Shown piece after piece: positions 12,018 to 23,702 of a DNA stretch of 64,000 nt; positions within the stretch are counted from its first letter, which is position 1, and the number at the start of each line of letters is the position of its first letter. The translations under genes and the position numbers were made by a program. The notes below the pieces were generated by a model. It made no database searches. It was not told where the DNA came from and saw only the letters and a program-made list of their open reading frames with translations. This stretch comes from Gordius sp. MW1 (Eukaryota; Nematomorpha; Gordioida; Gordea; Gordiidae). The DNA lies in assembly GCA_964036665.1 (NCBI GenBank), contig OZ038531.1, positions 4,898,168 to 4,962,167 of the forward strand, written 5' to 3'.

Positions 12018-13498
12018 TCTTTTTAACCCTAATGTTTGCTTTATACGGCAACATCATAATTGATTTAAAAAGTGAAACTTTTGAATATGTTTTATTCCGC
12101 GATTTATATAAACCCTTTTGATGAAAGCTGTTTAATTAAAGACCTTATAAAGCTAATTACCAATGCGAATTTTTATGGCAAACTATATTGTGTTATATAA
12201 TTAGTTATTTCCTTATTTTTTAAATATGAAGTAAGTTTAATTCCAAATTATAATAAAAATACTTGGCAAAATATATTGAATTTATTAGCAGGCATTATTG
12301 AATTTTGGTTTATTAAACGTCGAACAAAAGTCATATTATTTCCCAAGTTTGAAATTAAAAGTTTTAGAGCTTAATATTCTGGGTCACCGAACACAGACAC
12401 TGTTTCAGGATGACAAGATTTGCTTATCTTGTAAACTTGATATTCTACAATAAAATCATATGCGGAGCAATATTATATAATCTAATATGAAGCGTGCCAT
12501 AATTAAAACACTTTCCCCAGCAATCCCTCTTTCTGATGTTTATTAATTATTTCACTAAAAGATCTTAAATGCAGATAAAAAGGATATTTTCCTTTTTAAA
12601 TTATTATTATTATTAAAGTTTTTCTATAATAAAAACAGACTTTGTTTAAAAATGTATGTTCTCAATACCTAGCCTTAAATCGCAAAATCTTAAAACCTTT
12701 AATAATTTTTCTGATAACCAATTAAAAAAACTTTTATGAAAATATAAATTTACATATTAACCAATAAAATTTTAATAGGCTTGGGGAAGAATAAAAAAAA
12801 ACGAAAAATTTTATATAAAATCAAAGAGCAAGCACATCATTTAATATTGATATTGTTTGTTGCATTGCATTGAAACGCTTAATATGAGACATAGCTTTTT
12901 ACAGCTACCTTATTAATGTACTAATAACCTACATTTTCAAATGAGCTAGCCACAAGCAGGTAATGTTCCTCCACCCCTCAATAGCTTAATATTACTTTGT
13001 CGAGAAGAAGCAAAATTCAACATATATTATTCGGCTTAACCGTTTTCAAAATGAATCATGTTTCTTTCTGAATTAACTTTGATTTGATAAAATTAGCTTT
13101 AATGGCCCTTTCTATTTAAAAAATGGCAACAATTTTATTTATAAACCATGAAACCAATAATAAAAACAACAAAATCGTAGACGATAGAAAAAATACAACA
13201 CAATGAGGTTGTAATCATTGCATCAAATTGAGAATAAGTTTAGCCTTCCCTAAAAAATGATTATAAAATTAGAAAAAAAAACACGTAAAAACATCTTAAA
13301 CGTTCAGATCAACATATTAATAAGTCCTTCTATATAGGAATTAGTCTTATTTATATTTGAAACTCATCTATATGTTAATTGAAAACATCCATACTAAAAA
13401 AAGTCGTTTTTTTTAAACACAAGGGATTAGGTATTATATAATAAATCTACCTTATCATTTGTTTTCTTTTTTGGACAATTATCAATTAGTAAAATTAA
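12018..13498. other. AT-rich gene-free spacer
   Basis: No coding signal, paired repeat end or RNA gene recognised. Confidence 0.4.
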
Positions 13499-13830
13499 AG
13501 TATCGACAAACACATTAGAGTTTTTAAGGATGAAATTGGAGTAATATTAAAGTACACTAAACTTATTGCTATTAATATCAATTTATTAAAATTAATTTAA
13601 AATAAAACCATTTATTAAGACTATAAATATCTTATCATAAACTTTTAAACTTATATCTATTGAAGTATCGACAAACACATTAGGGTTTTTAAAGATTCAA
13701 CTGAAGCAATATTAAAGTAAATCAAAATTATTACTATTATTATCCATTTATTAAAAATAATTTTTAACAAAACCGCAATATTTATTAAAATTAATATTTT
13801 ATTATAAACTATTAAACTTATTATATCGAT
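13499..13830. repeat. Two-unit tandem duplication, period about 165 bp
   Basis: Unit 1 (13499-13663) and unit 2 (from 13664) both begin AGTATCGACAAACACATTAG and then TTTTTAA, with parallel AT-rich sequence and endings similar to TAAACTTAT. Divergence between the units is substantial, so the duplication is old. Confidence 0.7.
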
Positions 13831-16800
13831 TCGAACTTATATATTTGTCTGTCCCGATTAATTTTTACTGGGTGCTTTTAATCAGCCTCATTATGGGGAG
13901 CTCTTGCAATTGTCATCTTGTACTTTACCTAGAACCACCCATTTAGTGACGCCGTTTCGACAGCTCGCGCGCCACCAATATGGTGGATTGCGACATTTGG
14001 TGACAAAAAATATGCTAATGAGGTTGTATGAGGATATGGTTAGGGGGGTGAAAGCTTGTGGTGTGTGCATTTCGTACAAAAATTTTAGTTTTTAAACCGA
14101 GTCATCCATCTTTAAAAGTAGCGGCGTGTCGTCCTTTAAGATAAAAGTTTACCAAAAATATAAAGGTTAAACTAGAATGTCGTTCTTTAAAGTCCTGTTT
14201 ATAAAAGTTTAAACAAGATTTATAAAGCACCTATAGTTTTAACCATTTATGATCATATTTGTGCGAGCCTATATTATTTTATTCCTAATTTGGCTACAAA
14301 ATTTGTGTCATTCTGAATGTCACCGGTTTCATCATCACTTTGTATAATAAAGTAAAAAAAATAAAATCAATTTATTTTCAAAGGAGTTTCTTATGTGTTT
14401 TTAAGAGCGATGGACATCTTCTTGATTAGTTAAATGGCCAAACAAAGCAGGTTCTAGATTGAGTCAAAAACCTATTTTATTTGATATGGGATAAGAGTGT
14501 TTTTCAATGTAACAATTACATTAAAAATTGGTGAAAGTGCGATATTTTTTAGGGGATTTAACAAAATAGTGGCCGTAAAAGGTATAGTAAACCACAAACC
14601 CTCCGGTAACTTTGGTGTTTGAGGGATAATATGTAGAGGGTTTAACATAGGGGTGTTATAAATTTCACAACTTTCCAATGTCGCGAATGACTGTAAAATG
14701 GTCACCAAACGTCCGGTTTTGAATAAAATTTATCTTATATATGCGGTAAAATATTTGGGAATTTTCCCAATAAAGAGAATTTCTGAATTACATTTATCTT
14801 TAATTTAAAGAATATAGCATATTTAAAACTTTTAAGTCAATATGAATGCGATAGAGATGTTTAAATTCAACATAATTATCATTCTGATATCAATGATATA
14901 AAAACCGCCTAGCGCTTTTTTATTTTACTCTATTATTTACCTACTATAGCTATAAATGTTGAATTCCCCAATAAAAATAAGGCAGATTAATTACCTTCAC
15001 CATTAAAATTTAATAATTTTTAAAGTAAAAGATATGGTTGAAAGGTTCAAAGTTAAAATAGTAGAAAAATTACTTAAATCATTTATAAATATTATTTCGG
15101 CAACTATTTTCTTAGTCGTAACAATATTATAAATTAAACTTGAATATTTTAAACATTTGTTGTTGTTAAGGTTTAAAATAAAAGTTAAAAATATGTATAT
15201 AGAAAAAATTTTCGTCGATTTAGAAATTATGTAAATAATCGTTACCTGATAAATGTATAAGCGGTGGAACGAATTTTATTTATAATGATAAATTTTAACA
15301 TCTAATAAATATTATCGAAATAAAATGAACATGATAATTTTGTTTTTTAAGGGGGGATAGGCTAAGGGAGCTCATATTTTAATTTTGTATCATTTAACGT
15401 GTCGCACCTACCTTCACGTTATAATTTTCGCATCAGAGCAATGCATTATTTTCCATTGCCTCTAGGCTCCCTACAAATTATACGCGAGAGCGTCGTCTCC
15501 GAGCCTTTATTTAAATATAGACCCAATCGGATTATATAACGTGACAGACAATTTTCGATCGATGTCAATAAAAATGTATTAAAAAACCTAAAAATTATTT
15601 TTCAATGTTTTTGTCGGAACGTAATTTTAAGATCTATTTTTACTACAGGAAAAAATTTGGATTAAAAAAATTAAAAGTTTTCTCACAAATTAAATTCCGA
15701 AAAAAACGAATTCCTAAAAATTTTAAAAATGCCCGGGGCAAGTCATAGCCCCTTTCGGGGGATAGATTATCCCTTACTTTTTCACTTCCTATTGGTGTAT
15801 GCTAACTCAAATCAATAAAAAGATTGTTTTATTATATAAAAAACATAGAAAATGCAAATGTAATATAGTTATATTTTCCCTAATACAAATAAAAAAGTGT
15901 CAATAAGACAATCTGATTTAGGTACCCATAAAAGATAAATTCGACAATGGAAAAAGTTTTTAAATAGTCTATTAATATTCCAAACTACACTAAGATAAAT
16001 TATTATTAAACAAAATTATTGTTTTTCAAATCTTGACATTTGTGTACGCAATGAAAAATGGCTAGCACTAGCCCCTCTCCAACTAGCCCCGACCCCTATT
16101 TTTATAAACAATTAATAATCCAACATGTTATATTGCAAATAAAAATTATCATTAGACGGTTTTTATATAAAAAAATCCATTTATAAGACAGAACTTAAAA
16201 TAGTCCAAAATATCCAGCCAAAAAAATTTCATGTCCAATATACAAAATTTTGCCAAGGTTATTTATAGCACAGAAAAGCGTTTTTCCTCTATAAAAATGT
16301 TAAATTTCATTTTTTAGAGCAAAAATTTATTTACTTATAAATACCTTATGAAAAAATACACATATGGTTTAAATTTTAATTATATATCATTATTATTTTA
16401 AAAAAAATTATAAAGATAATAGCAACCCCGGGCCACGACTAGCCCCGGTCTCCCCTACTTTCTGGATCGTCATCATATTCTACAAAATTTTTACTTAGGT
16501 TAAAAAGCTTAGAAATGAGTTATGGTAGGTTTATGCAATATAATGGCATATTCTCTAACGTAATTGATAGGGGAAAGCCATAACATATTATTAATTGAAA
16601 TATGGGCTCATGAATAATTAATTTGAAAATTACCTGGAGTGCTTCTTCAAACCTCGCAAGGGGCTCCTTCCATTATATTTTTTTTTGTATGTTAAGCTTT
16701 AAACCCAACCTCATTTATACTCGGCATGAAATCAGTAGCTTAAATTTGCTATGCAATTCTTAAGAGGGGGGGGGGGCAGATATGATTGTTTATTCTAAGG

Positions 16801-17265
16801 AAGGAGTGGGGGGGGATGTAAGGTTTGCATAAAAATAAAAAAATAATTAAGATTAAATTATGAAATATGCGAGCTTATCTAGCTGCGAATGTTAATTATG
16901 CTAAACACAAATAATAATGTAAGTATAAATTTTTTTTATATCCTTTAAATTATTTATGTTATGAATAATATCAGCTTTTTATAATAATTTAATAAACATG
17001 CTATACATTCATTAGGAACGATAACGAATTGATGACGCTTATATCAGAGGGCTAAAATTTTGTCTTAAATTATTTATCTAGAGGCTTTACATATTTTTTT
17101 CAATGTTAACTTGGGGTCCCATCCCACCTAGTTTTAATATGTAAATGACGCGTTTTTAAAGGGTTTTGATTAAAAATGGTACGCCATTTTTACTTAGAAC
17201 AATAATTTGTAATATATAATAATTTAAATAAATTAGGGGAAAAAGTTATAAAAAAACAAAAAATA
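13831..17265. other. Gene-poor spacer with small GC-richer patches
   Basis: A patch at about 13895-14075 is open on both strands and contains CCACCATATTGGTGG read on the minus strand; it could be a lone exon or retroelement debris. A 78-codon minus-strand frame (14472-14708) has protein-like composition but no recognised family and no confident splice sites. CCCCGGGG-like patches near 15730, 16065 and 16430 may be ends of a decayed element. Confidence 0.3.
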
Positions 17266-17432
17266 GAAAAGTTGAGACATGTCGAGATTTTCCGTCGAGA
17301 TGAGACGAGATTTTTCTATGCTGAGGCAAGATTATCATAATAACTCCCAAGACGAAGCGATATTTCGCTTTCGAGACCAAGACGAAACGAGATTTGCTTT
17401 CGAGACCAAGACGAGACGAGATCGAAACACTA
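17266..17432. mobile_element. CGAGA-rich hAT-like element, single end
   Basis: Repeated CGAGACGAGA and GATTTT units end in GATCGAAACACTA, the same terminus as the complete element at 27007-28136. The opposite end and a TSD were not found, so this is a fragment. Open frames across it are translations of the repeat. Confidence 0.55.
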
Positions 17433-17544
17433 GTTTTTGCAACTTTATTAAATTTAATTGACAAGTTGTTTACCTTTTAAAAAAATATGATTTAGGGATT
17501 TGTTAGGGATATACGTTTATAGTTTATGATGTTTAAGATGTTAT

Positions 17545-17600
17545 CAGGGGCGTTGCCAGGATTTTCTTAAAGGGGGGGGGGGGGGGTTCTGCCAATTTTT
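17545..17600. mobile_element. Solo hAT-type terminus
   Basis: CAGGGGCGTTGCCAGG followed by a G run resembles the terminus of the hAT element at 23703-24803 (CAGGCGCGTAGCCAGG on its right end). No partner end was found downstream. Confidence 0.45.
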
Positions 17601-17859
17601 TTAAAAACAATTTGATTTGTAATTAAAAATAAAGATTAACCAAAAAGTCGAGCCCGCTGCCTGGTCGTAAATATAAGTTTTAAGTAGGCCCAGGTGGACA
17701 CTATAACAAGATTGGAGCAATGCGGACTTAATGAGATTTTATATATAATTTACCATTTTTTTTTCACTTTTTCATAAAAAAATCTAAAATTAATTCAAAA
17801 GTTTTCGAAATTATGACAAAATTAATGCTTGAAATTCAAAATCATCATTTTGGGCCCGA

Positions 17860-18766
17860 CAGCTCGCACAGTTTCTGTGATTTGGGAATGGCCAAACGGA
17901 CTTATAGAAGGGTTTGGGCAGGCGCTGGCAGACAATTTTGCTATCCGACCGTGATGGGTTCTGGCAGAAAATTTTAGGCAAATATGATCAAAGATACGTG
18001 TCTCCTTCTGTCACGGAGCTATGGGTTAATTTGATACTTGCCTCCAGGGCCTTATCCTTGGTTCACACTTGACCGAAGGCCTTCTTTTCGATAATGCGGT
18101 CGTTAAGTTGCAAGTTCTGCAACTTTTCGCTAAGGGAACGCGTCGCGAGGGGACTGATAACGGTTTGCTCCCCTTTTTCATTGATGCATCGACTTTGATG
18201 CCCCTTACCGCCTGTGGCGCGAATTCTTCTGTAGTCTTTTGCCTGATCATAAAATCCAGGCCCTCCTTTGTTATCTTTGGCTCCCGCGCGCCTTGATAAT
18301 CGACGAAGTTTACGCAATAGCGCTCCATGCTATTCTCGAGTTCTAACGCGCTTGTTCCCATATATCTTTCCCGAACTCTTTTATATAATTGATGCCAAGC
18401 AAAGACGGCCCCTTCACGTCCGCCACTAACAGTGTTCGGATTTTCCGTATCTGGCCGAGCCGGGCCTCGACCCTTAAGTCGGCGACTATCTTTATTTATC
18501 TGCATATCCGTAGACGGTAGACGTGGGTTCTGTCACGGTTGGTATGGGCTGCCTCCAAAGCTTTCTCGGCACGATCGCAACGACAGACCCCGTGTTCAAT
18601 ATAAATTGAAACAAATAATTATTAACATATAAATCAATAGTCAAAATATCCAGAGCATAGGTGAACCTGGTCAAGTTATGGCCTGCTCTTGACGTATCCA
18701 CTGCGAATGCTTCTTCCGCTGGCAGGTGCTCCGTTCTTCGACCCTCCTCGATCGCTTCCTTACCTA
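17860..18766 (-). pseudogene. Ty3/gypsy-like gag-pol remnant: protease and protease-RT linker
   Basis: On the minus strand, 18766-18492 continues the gag frame interrupted at 20531 and runs into a retropepsin segment whose active-site motif reads NTGS instead of DTGS, followed by a stop near 18492. A second frame (18505-18026) resembles the pol linker just before reverse transcriptase (SVPSRRVPLAK) and also stops early. GC content is clearly higher than in surrounding DNA. No zinc knuckle is visible between gag and protease, and reverse transcriptase, RNase H and integrase are missing or unrecognisable. The element is dead. The gene order gag, protease, pol is read from the minus strand, with the 5' side near 21 kb. 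Confidence 0.75.
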
Positions 18767-18771
18767 GTAAC

Positions 18772-19201
18772 TAATGAATTCCTACACTTCGAATAATAAT
18801 CATGGAGAATTTATGGTGTTTCTTTATTTACTTATTTAAACTAATTTATTTGTTTCTAAACTACCGCGAATAAATGTTTATTATCTTCACTCTTTTTAAA
18901 GCTACATTTTTTCGTTCATAACTATTCCAGTGAAAAATATAATAATATATGAATAAGTAAACGTGAAAAGTGATCTAAGCGAGGTATATTGATCGATATG
19001 TATGATTATCCAATATCCAAATTAATAATCATCATGATTTACATATAGTTGACATTCATTTAATATAAACTTTCATATGCGGATCTTGATTAATGTTGCG
19101 TGTGTGTAACATATAGTAGTTTTTGCAGTGCGTGTGTATTTTAATAAAATCAGATATGATTTAGCATTTATTAAAGATCGGCATATGCCACATATGCCAC
19201 A
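18772..19201 (-). repeat. 3' LTR of a miniature LTR retrotransposon
   Basis: This 430-bp copy matches 20103-20526 over almost its full length, apart from about 55 extra bases near its left end and a short insertion in the other copy. Read on the minus strand it begins TGTGGCATATG and ends GAATTCATTA. The purine tract AAAGGGTGAGG lies directly before it, as expected of a polypurine tract. Confidence 0.88.
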
Positions 19202-20102
19202 CCTCACCCTTTATCGAAAATTACTTATTAAGTTAGAGGTCGAGATTTACCTTATTATATATTATATTTTTTTTTATTTTTTAACAAAATCCTGACAAAC
19301 CATAGGTATAACAAACAATCAAATTTTCAAACATGTTCTAACTTTAATCCAAAATTTAATATAATTTATCTTTATACTTTTGCCATAATTTAAATTTATG
19401 CCTATCGACATTTTTAATTTTAATATGCCATACTTCCAAATTTATATCCATTGACACCACTTACCGAAACCGAGGATACGGATTTTTAGCAAAATCCCGT
19501 TCCTCATAAACCCGAGGTTGACTCATTAATTGAGTTCAGTGCCCCAAAAACCAAGGTTAACTCAATATCTGAGTTCAGTGCCCTGTAAATACCCGGTTTA
19601 ATAGTATCAATTTTTTTAAAAATATTTCTGGCATTTCTCTCAAAACATTAATACAATCCAATTTACAATTATTAACATTATTTTGATTCCTAGACTGTAC
19701 CTTGCCATTTTACATTTTATCATTACTCTCACCGTCCCTTCCTAATTTTATCAAAATCATAAGTAAACCGCTAAATTATAGTAACAAAAAACGATATGAG
19801 GGGTTAAATAACATTTTTTTTTTAAATTTATTGTATGTAAGTACTTTCAGTGTGTTTGAATTTCATTGTTTTCGGACTACTGAGAATTTTTCCTGCACCT
19901 CAAATGATGTATGTTCATTTCCTTGTGAATTAAAGAATGGAATATTTTCTTAATTTAACCAAAATTTTCGGCTCCAGTTGTTTAATTCCCATTTGTTGGA
20001 TTCGTTTTTCGAAAAATCGACGTAATTGTGGATGGGTATATATGCTTTTTTACCGAATTGTTTTTCTTGACGCGAGTATAATTTCCTTTAATCTGACACC
20101 AA

Positions 20103-20526
20103 TAATGAATTCTTATTTATATTTAAGCTAATTTATTTGTTTCTAAACTACCGCGAATAAATGTTTATTATCTTCACTCTTTTTAAAGCTACATTTTTTC
20201 GTTCATAACTATTCCAGTGAAAAATATAATAATATTTGAATAAGTAAACGTGAAAAGTGATCTATATATAATAATCGATAATAATAATATTATATCTTGG
20301 TAAGCGAGGTATATTGATCGATATGTATGATTATCCAATATCCAAATTAATAATCATCATGATTTACATATAGTTGACATTCATTTAATATAAACTTTCA
20401 TATGCGGATCTTGATTAATGTTGCGTGTGTGTAACATATAGTAGTTTTTGCAGTGCGTGTGTATTTTAATAAAATCAGATATGATTTAGCATTTATTAAA
20501 GATCGGCATATGCCACATATGCCACA
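20103..20526 (-). repeat. 5' LTR of the miniature LTR retrotransposon
   Basis: Partner of 18772-19201. It contains an AT-only insertion of about 40 bp near 20262-20300 that is absent from the other LTR, and ends on the plus strand in the doubled CATATGCCACATATGCCACA. The primer-binding site lies immediately to its left on the plus strand. Confidence 0.88.
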
Positions 20527-20531
20527 GTAAC

Positions 20532-20930
20532 TTGATGGCCCTGTCCCATTTTAGGTCTGTTTCAGCCATCAATCTGGCTTGAACAGTCGGATTCTGCCAT
20601 CCCAGATTAAATTGGTCCATCAGCCTGTGGGTAACTCCCCGCTTCCAAACCCGCAGTCTCTTGATTCAGATATCAGTCTGCGTATGAATTGCATTGTCGG
20701 TTCCCCTTCCATTTGTCTGATGTTTCCCAGTCGGAATCTTTGAACCAGGGGGCAATTTTTTTCTTTGAATAGTATCTTCAACCTGCTCGTCATTTCCTCG
20801 AACGCACATTCGGTAGGGTTGTCTGGAAGGTATTCTCTGCCACCACCCGATAGGCTTCAGTTAAAGACAACTCTAGCTTGCATGTCCTTTGAGCACCAGT
20901 CGCTGGAATTGTTTAACTTATGAGTGACGT
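20532..20930 (-). pseudogene. Ty3/gypsy-like gag remnant
   Basis: The minus strand encodes a gag-like stretch containing QRFRLGNIRQMEGE and FIRRLISESRDCGFG, then shifts frame near 20650 and continues with THRLMDQFNLGWQNP up to the retrotransposon insertion at 20531. After the insertion the same frame resumes at 18766. At least one frameshift is present. It belongs to the same element as the remnant at 17860-18766. Confidence 0.75.
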
Positions 20931-20990
20931 GAGTTTCAAACGGCAAAAAAAAACTCAATCGAATCTCCCAATTTATATGATTTCATATAG

Positions 20991-21283
20991 GTTCAAATCC
21001 ACTTACGACGCCAATTGTCGATGAAGGAATGTTGAAGAAGGAAGGTATCTTTTATTTGGGAGGAGGGATTACAGCACAGTTAACTATTTATTTGGAAGGA
21101 GGAACCACAGCTGGCATCACACGCGATATTTATACTCAAATTAGGATGCACAAAAAAATACAAACTTAACATCACATCACGAGGAATAACAAAATATAAT
21201 TAAAAATTGATCGAAACATTATACACACGTATCGCAATCTTCCAACCTCCGAAAACTTAGGAATTTAACAAATCGTTTTAAGC
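20991..21283 (-). mobile_element. Gypsy-like primer-binding site and 5' LTR (outer end uncertain)
   Basis: On the minus strand TTGGCGTCGTAAGTGG follows directly after a sequence ending CGACA. The plus-strand complement, from GGTTCAAATCC to GCCA, looks like the T-arm and 3' end of a tRNA, so the priming site seems to extend into the T-arm. The LTR would begin at 21016 and run right to an undetermined end; a family C element starts at 21292. No second LTR was found. Confidence 0.5.
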
Positions 21284-21291
21284 AATATAAT

Positions 21292-21599
21292 TATAGACTA
21301 ATAAAACCATAGACTGCCGAATAGCTTATAATTTTTCAGCAAATATAGCAAGCGCCATTTTGTGGGAAATTGCAACCAAACAATAGAATTCAGCATAATT
21401 TATTGTTCTAATTTACTTACTTTTTTTAATTTGTAAATTAAGCTATTAGTCTTATTTATTTTCTTCAATATTTTATCGTGGATAAGTATAATATACATGT
21501 TGTTAAGTTTTTCCTACAATATGGCAGCTAATTTGGTGTCTGAATGATTTTAATAGTAAAAATCAGCTGTTCGGCAGTCTATGGTTTTATTAGTCTATG
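21292..21599. mobile_element. Family C hAT-like MITE, perfect 8-bp TSD
   Basis: The flanks repeat aatataat (21284-21291 and 21600-21607). Inverted ends of over 30 bp (TATAGACTAATAAAACCATA and its complement, then GACTGCCGAA) enclose an AT-rich core with no coding potential. Confidence 0.88.
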
Positions 21600-21682
21600 A
21601 ATATAATCCATTTAACCATATATTTTGGAAAATTTTATTTAAGTAATAGATTATAAATATTTTTCTTATAATGGTGTGCATC

Positions 21683-21849
21683 CATGAGCTAACCAAGGAG
21701 GGAGGCAGGAAGAAGCGGATGTCCCCCTCTAAATCCAAAAAGTCGCTAAAATTTATCAAAATTATGCCAAAAATTTCAGAAAATGTTTCTTTGCCCCTCC
21801 CTAAATCATTATTGCCCTCATCTGATTCCAATGCTGGCTAATGCCCATG
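21683..21849. mobile_element. Family A MITE (hAT-like), perfect 8-bp TSD
   Basis: The flanks repeat tgtgcatc (21675-21682 and 21850-21857). The tips are CATGAGCTAACCAAGG and GCTGGCTAATGCCCATG; the interior is subtype 1. Confidence 0.9.
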
Positions 21850-21857
21850 TGTGCATC

Positions 21858-22259
21858 ACATGTCAAAATAGAGCTGCAATCGATAGGTTTTAGGCATATT
21901 AGAGAAACAAGAGCTTGTATTTTATTAACAACAAGTATACTTTGATTTAATTAGATTATCGAAACATATAAAAAAATTCAATTTCCATGGAATTATGAAC
22001 ATTTTGTCAATATTCTTTTATGCTTAATGTTTCAAAACGTAATATAAACACATACTATAAACATATAGAAAATTCAATTTCCGTGAATATTTTCGGAGCA
22101 CTTTGTCAATATTCTTTTATGCTGAATGTTTCAAAACGCACATGTTTTTAAAATAAGCTATTTATGCTTCGCTTTAGTAATATCATATTCTGTAAAGACA
22201 TTAAATAGATTTTATTGTTAGGAATATTGAGCTTTAAATATCAATATAAAAGCGAATTC
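21858..22259. other. AT-rich flank upstream of CutA
   Basis: It includes a two-unit AT-rich direct repeat (near 21985-22025 and 22070-22135) sharing TTTTGTCAATATTCTTTTATGC. No clear promoter element can be assigned. Confidence 0.4.
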
Positions 22260-22946
22260 ATGGAAACCAAAAACCTTAGCACAAAGATTAATACAAAATT
22301 TACTGTCACTTATGTTACCATGCCTAAAGAGGAATTAGCTAGAGTCTTGGCACGGTATTTCACAAGGACTAATCAATAATATTTTTGCGACAGAGGTTTA
22401 ATTGAATCCAAATTAGCAGCATGTGTTAATATATTACCAAAAGTTGTGTCAATGTTAGTAGTAAAAGCTTATTAGATTATTTATATATATTAGATATAAT
22501 TGGAATAATAAGATCAATGAAGATGAAGAATCATTAATGGTATAAACATGTTTTTTACTATTAATTTTTACAGATAATTAAATCAAGTTTGAAAAGAATT
22601 GATGAAATGACCAAATATATAAAGTAGGTTTATAATATATCATATGATTGATTGAGAAAGCTTTAACTATTGAATGTAACAGTAATTAGTTTATTATTTT
22701 TGTTTAAAGAATTTTATTATAATAAATTAATGGATTGGTTATAATTAATATTGACTTTCATGCTAAATAATTTATTTAGGAAACATCATCCTTATGATGT
22801 ACCGGAAATTATCACAACTGAGGTATATTACTCAAACTTTATTTGTTTATATATGTAAGATTATTCATGGGTATAAGCCCTATCTTGATTGGATTGATAT
22901 AAATACTAGCTTATCTCAAAAGGATGGTGATGTAAAATTAATTTGA
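22260..22946 (+). CDS. CUTA: CutA-family protein (divalent-cation tolerance), six exons, miniature introns
   Basis: Exons 22260-22354, 22394-22453, 22494-22539, 22574-22623, 22780-22822 and 22860-22946 join into 126 residues ending at TGA. Introns are 39, 40, 34, 156 and 37 nt; each begins GT and ends AG and all phases agree. The product shows the CutA core: FTVTYVTMPKEELARVLA, then GLIESKLAACVNILPKV, then SIYNWNNKINEDEESLM, then KHHPYDVPEIITTE, then YKPYLDWID. CutA proteins are small trimers with a ferredoxin-like fold; bacterial members are linked to copper tolerance, and the animal form is associated with acetylcholinesterase processing, though its biochemical role is unsettled. No signal peptide is seen, so it is probably cytosolic. 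Read without splicing, the region has in-frame stops and looks like a pseudogene, but removing the short introns restores an uninterrupted family match. A polyadenylation signal AATAAA follows at 23013. Confidence 0.9.
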
Positions 22947-23534
22947 CATTGATGTTTCTGTTGTGTTCTTGTTTTTTGTCATTTACTATCAAAATGTTAT
23001 ACATATTCGATTAATAAACTTTTTTACTATCATTGTTTTGGTTTAGTGTAGACATATTTATGAGTTACTACTAATCATCCTTCTTGATATTTGTTAAATA
23101 CTTTTAACATAATTTGGTAGCTATATTTAAAAATATTTAAATTTTAAAGTAAATAACCTATGTGGTAATGTAAATTTTTAATTGAATGTAATCTAAAATT
23201 ATAGGAAATTAATACCTCATAACAAAAAGGCTTAGTTATAATTCTTCTTCTATCTATGACTGTTTGTCACCTAGGCTGGTGGTCAGTTGCTTAGTTATAA
23301 TTAGCTAGTATACCAATTTTCTGATCATAAATATTTTGTACTAAAAAATCTATTCTCTTTTATTGGCAAATCAAAAAGTGTCACAGAATATTTTTTTAAG
23401 TTTATTGCTTCTTTGTTTTGTCATTTTTGTTGACTTTTCATAGTTCTTAATAATATGACAAAAATTTATAAGTGCACATTTTACTGGTAAAAGAAACTCT
23501 AAACAGGTCTTTCACTCTAATGATTTGGATTGCT
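22947..23534. other. 3' flank of CutA
   Basis: It contains the likely polyadenylation signal AATAAA at 23013-23018, about 70 bases after the stop. The remainder is AT-rich with no other feature before the piggyBac-like element. Confidence 0.5.
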
Positions 23535-23702
23535 TTAACACTTCTTAGGTCGGGTGGGGTAATAATGACCCCAAGCCGTTTAAAAATGCTGTACAAAATA
23601 AATTAGTGAATATTACAATTTCATTTTTTTAGTAGCTTAACAAAATTAACTCCAGAATATCTGCGTTTTTTTATAGTTCTTCGTCTGAAGATGGTATATG
23701 AA

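Larger units (their letters stand above)
18772..20526 (-). mobile_element. Non-autonomous LTR retrotransposon (TRIM-like) nested in a gypsy element
   Basis: Two roughly 425-bp LTRs enclose only 901 bp (19202-20102). The flanks share gtaac (18767-18771 and 20527-20531), a 5-bp TSD set within a longer match AGTAACT. The primer-binding site next to the 5' LTR reads TTGGTGTCAGATTAAAGG on the minus strand, and the polypurine tract precedes the 3' LTR. The interior shows no retroviral domain; it holds a short degenerate direct repeat near 19500-19590 (GAGTTCAGTGCCC twice). It would depend on enzymes from another element. Insertion split the gag-protease frame of the host element. Confidence 0.88.

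Noticed and set aside
14472..14708. Minus-strand 78-codon frame with protein-like composition
   Set aside because: No recognised family, no convincing splice sites and no partner exons; kept only as a note in the spacer entry.
17246..17464. Complementary open frames on both strands rich in Arg and Asp or Ser and Arg
   Set aside because: They are translations of CGAGACGAGA repeats at the end of a hAT-like element.
18063..18632. Plus-strand and alternative minus-strand frames over the gypsy pol remnant
   Set aside because: Shadows of the minus-strand retroelement frame in GC-richer DNA.
20985..21014. tRNA-like B-box and CCA end
   Set aside because: No A-box or cloverleaf upstream, and it abuts an LTR, so it is the complement of a primer-binding site rather than a tRNA gene.
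22260..22520. CutA as a pseudogene with in-frame stops
   Set aside because: The stops fall inside segments that start GT and end AG, and removing them restores the family alignment exactly with correct phases.
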